Made by a program: the position numbers and the translations under genes. Below the pieces are notes generated by a model. The model did not search any database. It was not told the origin of the DNA and was given only the letters and a program-made list of their open reading frames with translations. Of a DNA stretch of 64,000 bases, positions 25,337 through 33,614 are shown piece after piece. Source of the DNA: Roseateles sp. (GTDB lineage Bacteria > Pseudomonadota > Gammaproteobacteria > Burkholderiales > Burkholderiaceae_C); NCBI GenBank assembly GCA_016790285.1, contig JAEUPJ010000090.1, positions 23,939 to 87,938 of the forward strand, given 5' to 3'. Position 1 is the stretch's first letter. Each line of letters opens with the position of its first letter.

Positions 25337-26892
25337 AACGCATTGCCGCCTTGCTGCTGGCCCTGCCACTCCTGGTGCAGGCCCAGACCACGCTGCGCCT
25401 GTGCGCGGCCGGCAGCCCCAAGACCTTCGACCCCGCGATGACCGACAGCGGCATCGACCACATCGCGCACCTGCCGGTGTTCGGCACCCTCGTGGAGGTC
25501 AAGCGGGGCACCGACCAGCTCATCCCGGGCCTGGCCAGCAGCTGGGCCGTGAGCCCCGATGGGCTGGCGTACACCTTCGAGCTGCGCCGCGGCGTGAGCT
25601 GGCACACGGTCGAGGGCTTCAAGCCCACGCGCGAGTTCGATGCCGACGATGTGCTCTTCACCTTCGGCCGCCTGCTCAGCCGCGACAGCGCCTTCGCCAA
25701 GGCCTTCCCGAGCGTGTCGCCCTATGTCGTGTCGTTCGGGTGGGAGAAGCTCATCCGCTCGGTCGAGAAGCTCGGCAGCCACCAGGTCCGCATCACGCTG
25801 GCCGAGCGGGATGCGTCCTTCCTGTCGGCACTGAGCTTCGCGTTCACGATGATCCAGTCGGCCGAGCTCGGCGCTCAGTTGCTCAAGGCCGGCACGCCGC
25901 AGCGCATTGCGCAGCTGCCCGTGGGCACGGGCCCTTTCCAGTTCAAGAGCTTCCGGGCCGACAGCGTCATCCGCTACGTGAAGCACCCGACCTGGTGGCG
26001 CCAGGCCGAGCGGCCGCGCGCCGACCAGCTCGTCTATGCCATCACGACCGACGGCAGTGTGCGCGCCCAGCGCCTCAAGCGCGACGAGTGCGACATCGCC
26101 GTGCCCGTCGGGCCGGCCGACCTGGCGGAGCTGAAGAAGGACCCGTCCATCCAGCTCGCGACGGCGCCGGGCATGAACATCGGCATCCTGGCGTACAACA
26201 CGCGCCGCCCGGCGCTGGCCCGGCTGGAAGTGCGCCAGGCGCTGGACATGGCCATCGACAAGGCCGCCATCCTGCGCGCCGTCTACGGCGATGCGGGCAC
26301 GCTCGCCACGACGCCCATGCCGGCCGCCAACTGGGCGCACGACGCGACGATCAAGCCCGCGCCGTACGACCCGGCCAAGGCGAAGGCCTTGTTGCAGAAG
26401 GCCGGCGTGCTGCCGTTGGACATCACGCTGTGGGCGATGCCGGTGGTGCGGGCCTACAACCCCAACGGCCAGCGCATGGCGCAGATGATCCAGTCCGACT
26501 GGGCCAAGGTGGGCGTGAATGCGCGCATCGTCACCTACGAGTGGGGCGAATACCTTCGCCGCGTGGACGCGGGCGAGCACGATGCGGCGCTCAGCGGCTG
26601 GCTGGGCGACCCCGAGCCGGCGAACACGGCCGGCCAGCTGGCCTGCGGCGCGGCCAGCGGCACCTTCTGGTGCAATGCCGCCTACGACAAGCTGCTGGCC
26701 GAAGCCCGCCAGGCCATGACGCAGGCCGAGCGCAAGGTGCTGTACGGCAAGGCCCAGCGCATCGCCATGGAGCAGCTGCCCTGGACCCCCATCGCCTACG
26801 GCCGCCAGGCCGTGCCGCTGCGGGCGTCGGTCAAGGGCTTCGTGCTGGACCTGGACGGCAGCATCTATCTGGACGGGGTTCTGCCCCGCTGA
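25333..26892 (+). CDS. ABC transporter solute-binding protein, family 5 (peptide type)
   Basis: A 519-residue periplasmic binding protein with signal peptide (RIAALLLALPLLVQAQ). It has the family 5 features LASSWAVSPDGLAYTFELRRGVSW and the DADDVLFTFGRL segment, which mark DppA/OppA-like proteins that bind peptides, nickel or other solutes. The start is GTG 25333, overlapping the amidohydrolase stop as GTGA. No permease or ATPase genes adjoin it, so it must use a transporter encoded elsewhere or serve another role. An ATG further in would remove the signal peptide. Confidence 0.88.
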   Translation: MKRIAALLLALPLLVQAQTTLRLCAAGSPKTFDPAMTDSGIDHIAHLPVFGTLVEVKRGTDQLIPGLASSWAVSPDGLAYTFELRRGVSWHTVEGFKPTREFDADDVLFTFGRLLSRDSAFAKAFPSVSPYVVSFGWEKLIRSVEKLGSHQVRITLAERDASFLSALSFAFTMIQSAELGAQLLKAGTPQRIAQLPVGTGPFQFKSFRADSVIRYVKHPTWWRQAERPRADQLVYAITTDGSVRAQRLKRDECDIAVPVGPADLAELKKDPSIQLATAPGMNIGILAYNTRRPALARLEVRQALDMAIDKAAILRAVYGDAGTLATTPMPAANWAHDATIKPAPYDPAKAKALLQKAGVLPLDITLWAMPVVRAYNPNGQRMAQMIQSDWAKVGVNARIVTYEWGEYLRRVDAGEHDAALSGWLGDPEPANTAGQLACGAASGTFWCNAAYDKLLAEARQAMTQAERKVLYGKAQRIAMEQLPWTPIAYGRQAVPLRASVKGFVLDLDGSIYLDGVLPR

Positions 26893-26934
26893 GAATGGCG
26901 CCCCCCGGCATGGCCAACTGAAAAGGAAGACGCG

Positions 26935-27501
26935 ATGAGCATCAAGAGCGACAAGTGGATCCGCCGCATGGCCGAGCAGCACGGCATGATCGAGCCGTTC
27001 GAGCCGGGCCAGATCCGTGAGCAGAACGGCCGCAAGATCGTCAGCTACGGCACCAGCAGCTATGGCTACGACATCCGCTGCGCGCCCGAGTTCAAGGTCT
27101 TCACCAACATCCACTCCACGGTGGTCGACCCCAAGAACTTCGACGAGAACAGCTTCGTGGACGTCAACAAGGACGTCTGCATCATCCCGCCCAACAGCTT
27201 CGCGCTGGCACGCACGGTCGAGTACTTCCGCATCCCGCGCAACGTGCTGACGGTGTGCCTGGGCAAGAGCACCTATGCCCGCTGCGGCATCATCGTCAAC
27301 GTGACGCCCTTCGAGCCCGAGTGGGAGGGCTACGTGACGCTGGAGTTCAGCAACACGACGCCGCTGCCGGCCAAGATCTACGCGGGCGAAGGCTGCGCCC
27401 AGGTGCTGTTCTTCGAGAGCGACGAGGTCTGCGAGGTCAGCTACAAGGACCGCGGCGGCAAGTACCAGGGGCAGGTGGGCGTGACGCTGCCCAAGGCCTG
27501 A
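26935..27501 (+). CDS. dcd: dCTP deaminase
   Basis: A 188-residue trimeric enzyme that converts dCTP to dUTP for thymidylate synthesis. Characteristic blocks are [56 protein letters not shown] and the catalytic-region [18 protein letters not shown]. It is full length, and all core motifs are intact. AAGGAAG lies 8 nt upstream of the ATG. It is convergent with the SRPBCC gene, with 16 nt between stop codons. Confidence 0.97.
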   Translation: MSIKSDKWIRRMAEQHGMIEPFEPGQIREQNGRKIVSYGTSSYGYDIRCAPEFKVFTNIHSTVVDPKNFDENSFVDVNKDVCIIPPNSFALARTVEYFRIPRNVLTVCLGKSTYARCGIIVNVTPFEPEWEGYVTLEFSNTTPLPAKIYAGEGCAQVLFFESDEVCEVSYKDRGGKYQGQVGVTLPKA

Positions 27502-27517
27502 TTCGGCGCCCCGCGCT

Positions 27518-28003
27518 TCAGCGCGCCTGGGCGGCGAGGTAGCTGGTGAGCCCCAGCCGGCCGGCCCGCATCACCCGCTTGTGGTTCCACCGGAACAAGG
27601 GCGCCAGCAGCGGCGCCAGCGTGCGCAGGATGCCTGGGGGCAGGGTGACGCGCCAGACGAAGGTGACGTCGGTGTGGCCGCCAAGTTCGGCCGCGGCCTG
27701 CTTCATCAGCCAGATGCCTTCGCCCGCCAGCGTGCCGCCCGCGCGGGCGCGCAGGCGCTCCTCGCGCAGCACCTCGGTCACTTCCAGCACCAGGTGCAGC
27801 CGGTAGCCCAGCCCCGTGCGGAAGCTGATCTGCTGCTGGCGCCCCACGCCCAGGGCGTCGCCGTCCACCAGCCGCTTGACGGCCACCACGCCCGGCCACC
27901 AGCGGGGCCAATGTTCGGTTTCCGTGATGGCGCGCCAGACGCGCGGCACCGGCGCATCCAGCCGCCAGTGGCTCACAAGGTCGAAATAGGCAATCGCAGA
28001 CAT
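27518..28003 (-). CDS. SRPBCC (START/polyketide cyclase-like) family protein
   Basis: A 161-residue single-domain protein with the start-domain pattern: FDLVSHWRLDAPVPRVWRAITETEHWPRWWPGV at the N terminus, followed by a sheet and a long C-terminal helix (RWNHKRVMRAGRLGLTSYL). Such proteins bind hydrophobic ligands in a central cavity. No signal peptide is present. The substrate is unknown. It is divergent from the cupin gene with 85 nt between starts, and convergent with dcd. Confidence 0.8.
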   Translation of the reverse strand: MSAIAYFDLVSHWRLDAPVPRVWRAITETEHWPRWWPGVVAVKRLVDGDALGVGRQQQISFRTGLGYRLHLVLEVTEVLREERLRARAGGTLAGEGIWLMKQAAAELGGHTDVTFVWRVTLPPGILRTLAPLLAPLFRWNHKRVMRAGRLGLTSYLAAQAR

Positions 28004-28088
28004 GCAGGCAGGGATACGCTGTGGGCCCCAGGGTAGATGCTAGGCATTACCTTGCATCCGGTCTTTCACCTGCTGCGTACACCCCGCC

Positions 28089-28496
28089 ATGACCTCGTCC
28101 GCCGCCACCCCCGCCCAGGCCCGCGCCATCCGCCGGCGCCTGCTGGAGCGCGTGGCCGACACCGACGACAGCCACCTGACCGTGCCGGCCGGCCCGGCGG
28201 GCTGGCAGCCGTACGGCGACGGGGTGCAGATCAAGGTGCTGCACGAAAGCCAGGGCTGCCTGAGCTACCTGCTGCGCCTGGCGCCCGGCGCCCGGCTCGA
28301 CGCCCACCGCCACCCGGTGGACGAGGAATGCCTGGTGCTGGAAGGCGTGCTGCGGGTCGGCAGCCAGCTGGAGGTGGGCCCAGGCGGCTACCACCTGGCG
28401 CGCGCCGGCAGCCTGCATGCCCCGATCAGCACCGCCTCGGGCGCGACCATCTTCCTGCGTGGCGCCGAGCCGCACGCGGACCAACTCCTGGTTTGA
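28089..28496 (+). CDS. single-domain cupin protein next to an ECF sigma factor
   Basis: A 135-residue cupin resembling the C-terminal domain of ChrR-type anti-sigma factors. The metal-binding motif is LDAHRHPVDEECLVLEG, and the second cupin motif is around GGYHLARAGSLHAPI. It lacks the N-terminal zinc-binding anti-sigma domain of ChrR. The gene begins a three-gene cluster with the sigma factor 9 nt downstream, so it may sense a signal for that factor. Whether it binds the sigma factor is inference. Confidence 0.78.
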   Translation: MTSSAATPAQARAIRRRLLERVADTDDSHLTVPAGPAGWQPYGDGVQIKVLHESQGCLSYLLRLAPGARLDAHRHPVDEECLVLEGVLRVGSQLEVGPGGYHLARAGSLHAPISTASGATIFLRGAEPHADQLLV

Positions 28497-28505
28497 GGTG
28501 AAGCC

Positions 28506-29216
28506 ATGACCCTCCCCCACCCACCGGACGGCGAAGCCCTCCCGCCGCCCGAGGCGCTGCTGCTGGACGACTTCGAGCTGGACGAAGACGACGCCCACGA
28601 CGTCGACGCCCCTGCGGCCAGCCCCCGGGCGACCGGCACGCCGCTGGACGACGAGCAGCTCGCCGCCTGGATCTCTGGCATCGTCGACCACGACGAGCGC
28701 GCGCTGATGGCGCTGTACGAGGCGACGCTGTCGCGCGTGTACGGCCTCGTGCTGCGCCTGGTGCGGCGCAGCCAGCTGGCCGAGGAGGTGGCCGAGGAGG
28801 TGTTCTTCCAGGTCTGGCGCCAGGCGCCGCGCTTCGACCCCGCACGCGGCCGGCCGCTGACCTGGCTGCTGGGCATGGCCCGTTCGCGCGCCATCGACGC
28901 CATCCGGCGCGAGGCGCGCTTCCAGCATGAGGAGCTCGACGAGGAATCGGCGCCGCTGTCCACCCCCGTGGCCGCCTCGGGCGACGAGCTCCTGGCCGTC
29001 GCCCAGGGCCACGCCGAGCTGCACCGTGCACTCCTCCTGCTCAAGCCTCAGCCGCGCCAGCTCGTGGCGCTGGCCTTCTTCAACGGACTCTCCCACGAGG
29101 AGATCGCGAGCCAGACCTGCCTGCCCCTGGGCACGGTCAAGTCCCAGATCCGCCGTGCCCTCATCACCCTGCGGGAAGCCTTGGGCGACACTGGCGCCCA
29201 CGCGCTGCCGGCCTGA
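28506..29216 (+). CDS. ECF-type RNA polymerase sigma factor with acidic N-terminal extension
   Basis: A 236-residue sigma-70 family protein. Region 2 (about residues 65 to 135) reads DERALMALYEATLSRVYGL, then AEEVAEEVFFQVWRQAP and LLGMARSRAIDAIRR. Region 4 (about 175 to 225) has LVALAFFNGLSHEEIASQT and LPLGTVKSQIRRAL. The first 60 residues are an unusual acidic, Pro-rich extension (DDFELDEDDAHDVD). It lies between two cupin genes with 9 and 10 nt gaps, as for ECF factors paired with ChrR-like regulators that respond to singlet oxygen or peroxides. Confidence 0.92.
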   Translation: MTLPHPPDGEALPPPEALLLDDFELDEDDAHDVDAPAASPRATGTPLDDEQLAAWISGIVDHDERALMALYEATLSRVYGLVLRLVRRSQLAEEVAEEVFFQVWRQAPRFDPARGRPLTWLLGMARSRAIDAIRREARFQHEELDEESAPLSTPVAASGDELLAVAQGHAELHRALLLLKPQPRQLVALAFFNGLSHEEIASQTCLPLGTVKSQIRRALITLREALGDTGAHALPA

Positions 29217-29226
29217 GGGGAACGCG

Positions 29227-30039
29227 ATGACGACCATGCCCCACTCCCCCGATTCCGAGAACGACGACCTGAGCCCCCTGCTCAGCGAGCCTTTTGCGAG
29301 CGCCTGGGACGCCCCCGTCGCCCCCGGCCCGCTGGGCGAGCGCCTGGGCGCGCGCCTGCAGCGCTCGCTGGATGCCGAGCGCGGCATGGTGACCGTGCGT
29401 CGCCGCAGCCACACCCCCGAAGCCCTGGGCGACGGCGCGCAAGGGCGCTGGCTGTACCGCGCCCCGGCGGGCCGGCCTCTGCGCCCGGGTGAGCCGCGCG
29501 CGGCCCTGGTCATCGAGCTGCAGGCCGGCGCCGAGGTTGCGCTGCCGGCCGGCGGTGTGCGCGAGTTCCTGGTCATGCGCGGCGACGCGCAACTGCACGC
29601 GGCCGACGGGGTCGACACCCTCGGCCTGCGCGACTTCCTGCTGCTGCCCGCCGGCCACGCCGTTCGCCTGGCCAGCCAGGACGGCGCCCATGTCTTCGTG
29701 CGCGAGGCCGACGGGGACGCGCCCGCGCGCACGCTGGTGCGCGACGTCGAGGCCGGCTGGCCCGAGTTCGCCCCGGGCATCCGCCGCCGCGTGCTGTGGA
29801 CGGCGGCCGGCCAGGCCTCGCTGCTGTACCGGGCCGACCCCGGCGCCAGCGTGCCGGTGCACAGCCACGGGCACGACGAGGAGTGCCTGATGGTGCAGGG
29901 CGAGCTCTTCCTGGACGACCTGCTGCTGCAGCAGGGCGACTACCAGCTGGCGCCGGCCGGCACCGGCCACCGCATCACCGAGACCGACACCGGCGTCATC
30001 CTGTACGCCCACGGCGACCTGGACCTGCAGTTCACTTGA
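29227..30039 (+). CDS. double-cupin protein, candidate anti-sigma factor
   Basis: A 270-residue protein with two cupin domains. The second has a full metal motif (VPVHSHGHDEECLMVQGE). The first (residues about 75 to 165) keeps the fold (IELQAGAEVALPAGGVREFLVMRG) but lacks the His cluster. The N-terminal 60 residues resemble neither the zinc-binding anti-sigma domain nor its H-x3-C-x2-C motif, as no cysteine occurs there. It follows the sigma gene by 10 nt and ends at a hairpin terminator. A role in restraining the sigma factor is suggested by position only. Confidence 0.78.
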   Translation: MTTMPHSPDSENDDLSPLLSEPFASAWDAPVAPGPLGERLGARLQRSLDAERGMVTVRRRSHTPEALGDGAQGRWLYRAPAGRPLRPGEPRAALVIELQAGAEVALPAGGVREFLVMRGDAQLHAADGVDTLGLRDFLLLPAGHAVRLASQDGAHVFVREADGDAPARTLVRDVEAGWPEFAPGIRRRVLWTAAGQASLLYRADPGASVPVHSHGHDEECLMVQGELFLDDLLLQQGDYQLAPAGTGHRITETDTGVILYAHGDLDLQFT

Positions 30040-30059
30040 GCGGCATGAGCGGCGGATAG

Positions 30060-30078
30060 GCCCGGCTTTTCGGGCTTT
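30060..30078 (+). terminator. intrinsic terminator after the cupin-sigma cluster
   Basis: GCCCG (30060-30064) and CGGGC (30071-30075) form a 5-bp stem with a 6-nt loop, followed by TTTAT. It lies 21 nt after the double-cupin stop codon. The short stem makes it modest as a terminator. Confidence 0.5.
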
Positions 30079-30147
30079 ATCCAGCCATCACGCGGCCGAG
30101 CCCCCGGCACCATGGCGACACCCGCCAGAAGTACGCCGAGGCCCGCC

Positions 30148-30516
30148 ATGCTCATTCCGCTGCACCTGATCCCCGTTCCCGCCGACGAACCCCGCGGCCT
30201 GGGCGACCCGGGCCACGCCTTCAGCGGCCTGAAGATCGCGCAGGGCGTGCACCTGGGCGACATCCGCGCGCTCGGGCTGACGGTGGCCGGTGCCACCAGC
30301 GGCCCGGTCAGCAGTGGTGACCTGCTGCGCTTCGGCCAGCTGATGAACGACGCGGGCCTGGCCATCAACCCCACGCGCATGCTCTACGACCGCCACTACG
30401 CCTACGAGCGCCTGGCCGACGGTTTCGGCAGCGACCACGCGGCGCTGCGCGAGCTCTCGCTGGACCTCTTCGAGGCCTACCAGGCGGCGGGCGAGTGGAT
30501 CGGCCTGGCCCATTGA
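30148..30516 (+). CDS. small protein of unknown function
   Basis: A 122-residue soluble protein I do not recognise. It begins MLIPLHLIPVPADE and contains Gly- and Leu-rich segments (GLGDPGHAFSGLKIAQG, FGQLMNDAGLAINPTRML). It has no signal peptide, membrane helix or cysteine. ATG 30148 has GAGG 6 nt upstream and is preferred over ATG 30112, which has none. It is separated from the cupin-sigma cluster by a terminator and from the S46 peptidase by 110 nt. Confidence 0.65.
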   Translation: MLIPLHLIPVPADEPRGLGDPGHAFSGLKIAQGVHLGDIRALGLTVAGATSGPVSSGDLLRFGQLMNDAGLAINPTRMLYDRHYAYERLADGFGSDHAALRELSLDLFEAYQAAGEWIGLAH

Positions 30517-30626
30517 CGCCAGCCTGATACAGGGCTTTCCCGAGGCCGAAGCCTGGCTTTCCTCACATCAGACATCCCAAGTTTTCGGGATAGGCTCGCG
30601 GTTTCGCCCTTTCGCGCAACCGCTCC

Positions 30627-32813
30627 ATGACCCGTCACTCCCTCACGCTGCTGGCCGCCGCCGCGCTGGCCGTCACCTCCGCCCATGCCGACGAAGGCAT
30701 GTGGATGCCCAAGCAACTGCCCCAGATCTCCAAGGCCCTGAAGGCCGGCGGGCTGGCGCTGGACCCGGCCAAGCTCCGTGAGCTGACCGACTTCCCGATG
30801 GGCGCCGTCGTCTCGCTGGGTGGTTGCACCGCCAGCTTCGTGTCGCCGCAGGGCCTGGTGGTCACCAACCACCACTGCGCCTACGGCAGCATCCAGTACA
30901 ACTCGCGCCCTGACCGCGACCTGCTCAAGAACGGCTTCTACGCCACGACGCTGGCCGATGAACTGCCCGCCGCCCCGGGCAGCCGCATCTACGTCACGGT
31001 GGACATGAAGGACGTCAGCGCCGAGATCCTGAACGACAAGACCCGCGCGCTCACCGGCAAGGCCCGCACGGACGCCATCGAGGCCACCGAGAAGCAGCTC
31101 GTGGCCGCCTGCGAGGCCGACAAGGGCCACCGCTGCAACGTCTACAGCTTCTTCGGCGGCCTGCAGTACCAGCTGATCAAGCAGCTGGAGATCCGCGACG
31201 TGCGCCTCGTGCACGCGCCCGCCACCGGCGTGGGCCTGTTCGGCGGCGACGCCGACAACTGGATCTGGCCGCGCCACACCGGCGACTACAGCTTCTACCG
31301 CGCCTATGTGGGCCCGGACGGCAAGCCGGCGGATTTCAGCAAGGACAACAAGCCCTACACCCCGAAGCACCACCTCAAGGTCGCCTCGCCCACGGCCAGC
31401 CCCCTCAACGAGGGTGACTTCGTCATGGTGACCGGCTACCCCGGCCGCACCAACCGCCACCGCCTGCCCACGGAGGTGGACTTCGCCTTCGGCTGGCAGC
31501 AGCCCACGCAGACCAAGGCGCTGGGCGAGGCCATCGACATCATCAAGGCCGAGACGGCGGGCCGCCGCGACGGCGAGATCAAGATGGCCGCCCGCATGCA
31601 GGGCCTGCAAAACGGTTTCAAGAACCTCAGTGGCCAGCAGCAGAGCTTCGAGGGCAGCGACATCCTTGCGCGCAAGCAGGCCGGCTTCGACCAGCTCAAG
31701 GCCTGGGTGAACGCCGACGCCAAGCGCCGCGAACGCTACGGCGCCGACCTCGGCGCCGCCGAGAGCCTCATCGCCGAGCGCCAGGCCATCGGCCGCGCCG
31801 AGATGCTGATGAACTTCACCTCGCCCGCGCTGCTGACATCCGCCCGCCAGCTGTACGAAGCCGCGCTGCAGCGTGCCAAGCCCGATGCCGAGCGCAAGGC
31901 CGGCTTCCAGGAGCGCGACGTGCCTCGCCTGCGCGCCTCGCAGCAGACGCTGGAGCGCCGCTACGACGAGCAGACCGACAAGCGCCTGGTAGCGCACTTC
32001 CTGGCCAAGTACCTGGCCCAGCCCGCCGGGACGCTGAACGCCGCCTGGCTGGACGCCTTCGGCCTGAAGGCCGGCCAGGACGAAGCCGCCGTGCGCGCGC
32101 AGATCGACAAGCTCTACACCGCCACCAAGCTCGCCGACACCGCGGCCCGCCTGGAATGGCTGGGCAAGGATGCCGCCGCCTTCAAGGCCAGCGACGATGC
32201 CTTCATCAAGCTCGCCGTGGCCCTGCACGACGACGACGAGCGGCGTGAGAACCGCGACAAGGAGCTCGCCGGCAAGCTGCAAAAGGCCTACGCCGGCGTG
32301 CAGCAGGCCATGATCGACTACCACGCCAGCCGTGGCGAAGCCGTCTACCCCGATGCCAACGGCACGCTGCGCATCAGCTTCGGCAAGGTGCAGGGCCGCA
32401 ACCCCGGCACCGACGGCAGCAACTGGACGGCCTTCACGACGCTGCGCGGCATCGTCGCCAAGCACCGTGGCCCGGACGAAGCGGGTGGCGAGTTCAACGC
32501 CCCGGCCGAGCAGCTCGCGGCCATCAAGGCGCGCAACTTCGGCAACTACTACGTCAAGGGCCTGGACTCGGTGCCGGTGAACTTCCTGGCCACGCTGGAC
32601 ACCACGGGCGGCAACTCCGGCTCGCCGGTGCTCAACAAGAAGGGCGAGCTCGTGGGCCTGCTCTTCGACGGCACCCTCGACGCGGTGATCTCGGACTGGG
32701 ACTTCAACCCCAAGATGGTTCGCAGCATCTGCCTGGACTCGCGCTACATGCTCTGGCAGATGAGCACCGTGGACAAGACCACGCGCCTGCTCGACGAGAT
32801 GGGCGTCAAGTAA
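30627..32813 (+). CDS. S46 family dipeptidyl-peptidase
   Basis: A 728-residue exported serine peptidase of the DPP7/DPP11 family, which removes dipeptides from the N terminus of peptides in the periplasm. A signal peptide (LTLLAAAALAVTSAHA) is followed by the chymotrypsin-like fold with an inserted helical domain. Visible triad residues are His in VVTNHHCAYGS (residues 82-83), Asp220 in RHTGDYSF and Ser666 in TTGGNSGSPVL. The length matches the family. DPP7 and DPP11 differ in preference for hydrophobic or acidic residues, and I cannot assign which applies. The gene is monocistronic and ends before a cluster of palindromes. Confidence 0.93.
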   Translation: MTRHSLTLLAAAALAVTSAHADEGMWMPKQLPQISKALKAGGLALDPAKLRELTDFPMGAVVSLGGCTASFVSPQGLVVTNHHCAYGSIQYNSRPDRDLLKNGFYATTLADELPAAPGSRIYVTVDMKDVSAEILNDKTRALTGKARTDAIEATEKQLVAACEADKGHRCNVYSFFGGLQYQLIKQLEIRDVRLVHAPATGVGLFGGDADNWIWPRHTGDYSFYRAYVGPDGKPADFSKDNKPYTPKHHLKVASPTASPLNEGDFVMVTGYPGRTNRHRLPTEVDFAFGWQQPTQTKALGEAIDIIKAETAGRRDGEIKMAARMQGLQNGFKNLSGQQQSFEGSDILARKQAGFDQLKAWVNADAKRRERYGADLGAAESLIAERQAIGRAEMLMNFTSPALLTSARQLYEAALQRAKPDAERKAGFQERDVPRLRASQQTLERRYDEQTDKRLVAHFLAKYLAQPAGTLNAAWLDAFGLKAGQDEAAVRAQIDKLYTATKLADTAARLEWLGKDAAAFKASDDAFIKLAVALHDDDERRENRDKELAGKLQKAYAGVQQAMIDYHASRGEAVYPDANGTLRISFGKVQGRNPGTDGSNWTAFTTLRGIVAKHRGPDEAGGEFNAPAEQLAAIKARNFGNYYVKGLDSVPVNFLATLDTTGGNSGSPVLNKKGELVGLLFDGTLDAVISDWDFNPKMVRSICLDSRYMLWQMSTVDKTTRLLDEMGVK

Positions 32814-32841
32814 ACAGCCCACCCCCTACGGCCTGACGGCC

Positions 32842-32894
32842 GCCCCCTGCAGGGGGCACTCCCGATGGACCGGCAAAGCCGGATCCACGGGAGT
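32842..32894. repeat. GC-rich palindromes between the S46 peptidase and YceI genes
   Basis: GCCCCCTGCAGGGGGC (32842-32857) is a perfect 16-bp palindrome. Directly after it, ACTCCCGATGGACCGGC (32858-32874) pairs with GCCGGATCCACGGGAGT (32878-32894) at 13 of 17 positions around an AAA loop. The context resembles short intergenic palindromes repeated in Burkholderiales genomes, but repetition elsewhere cannot be seen here. Confidence 0.7.
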
Positions 32895-32904
32895 TGCTGG
32901 AGGA

Positions 32905-32936
32905 GAAGAACGGCAGCCCATGGGCTGCCGTTCTTC
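32905..32936. terminator. perfect 32-bp palindrome, probable bidirectional terminator
   Basis: GAAGAACGGCAGCCCA (32905-32920) is followed at once by its exact reverse complement. Read either way it ends in TTCTTC, so it can end transcription from both the S46 peptidase (plus) and yceI (minus), whose stop codon lies 11 nt away. The lack of a loop between arms means the central bases form the turn. Confidence 0.7.
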
Positions 32937-32946
32937 GTTGCTTGGA

Positions 32947-33519
32947 TCATTCCTTGGCGACCGCCTCGACCTGGATGCGCAGGCCGACGTCCATCTTGAA
33001 GCCGTAGTCCTTGCCGGCACCGAGGCCGAAGTCGTCGCGCTTGAAACTGCCCGAGGCGTCGGCGCCGCACCAGTCGCGCTTGAGCAGCGGGTGGGGCATG
33101 CACTTGAGCTGGTGCACGGTCAGCGTCAGGGGCTTGGTGAGGCCGTTGAGCGTGAGCTCGCCCACCACGCGCGCGGGCACGCCGGCGCTGCCGCCTTCGA
33201 AGCGGCCCTTGAACGTGGCCGTGGGGCTGTTCTTCTCGAGGTTGAAGAACTGCGCGCCGCGGGCCCAGGCGTTCATGGCGTCCAGGCCGAAGTCGATGCT
33301 GGCCAGGTCCATCTGCACGTCCACGCTGCCGGCGCCGGTGGCCTTGTCGTACACGATGCTGCCGCTGTTCTTGTTGAGCTTGCCGCGCCAGACCGACAGG
33401 CCCATGTGGTCGGCCTCGAAGCTCGGGTAGGTGTGGGTGGGGTCGATGTCGTAGGTGGTCGGTGCGGCGGTGGCGCTCGCGCACAGCAGGGCGGCGCAGA
33501 TCAGGGGCAAGGCTTTCAT
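32947..33519 (-). CDS. YceI family periplasmic lipid-binding protein
   Basis: A 190-residue protein with a signal peptide (LPLICAALLCASATAAP) and the YceI lipocalin-like beta-barrel: YDIDPTHTYPSFEADHMG at the start, then VDVQMDLASIDFG and FKGRFEG, ending in the DDFGLGAGK region. YceI proteins bind polyisoprenoids or other amphiphiles, and some are induced by base or stress. Two Cys residues (CMPHPLLKRDWC) probably form a disulfide, as in one YceI subgroup. It is convergent with the S46 peptidase gene. Confidence 0.92.
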   Translation of the reverse strand: MKALPLICAALLCASATAAPTTYDIDPTHTYPSFEADHMGLSVWRGKLNKNSGSIVYDKATGAGSVDVQMDLASIDFGLDAMNAWARGAQFFNLEKNSPTATFKGRFEGGSAGVPARVVGELTLNGLTKPLTLTVHQLKCMPHPLLKRDWCGADASGSFKRDDFGLGAGKDYGFKMDVGLRIQVEAVAKE

Positions 33520-33614
33520 GCGGTCCTCGATGGAAAGGGGGCTGACGGCTTCACGACGAACCAGCTCGGCGGGTTTCGACAGACGGCGCGCAACGGCCCG
33601 TTAGTATCGTCAGC

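Noticed and set aside
23045-27114. Two long antisense frames across the amidohydrolase and solute-binding genes
   Set aside because: Low-complexity translations without family motifs, opposite clearly recognised genes.
30477-32822. 781-codon frame antisense to the S46 peptidase
   Set aside because: The plus strand has signal peptide and all triad residues; the minus-strand product resembles nothing.
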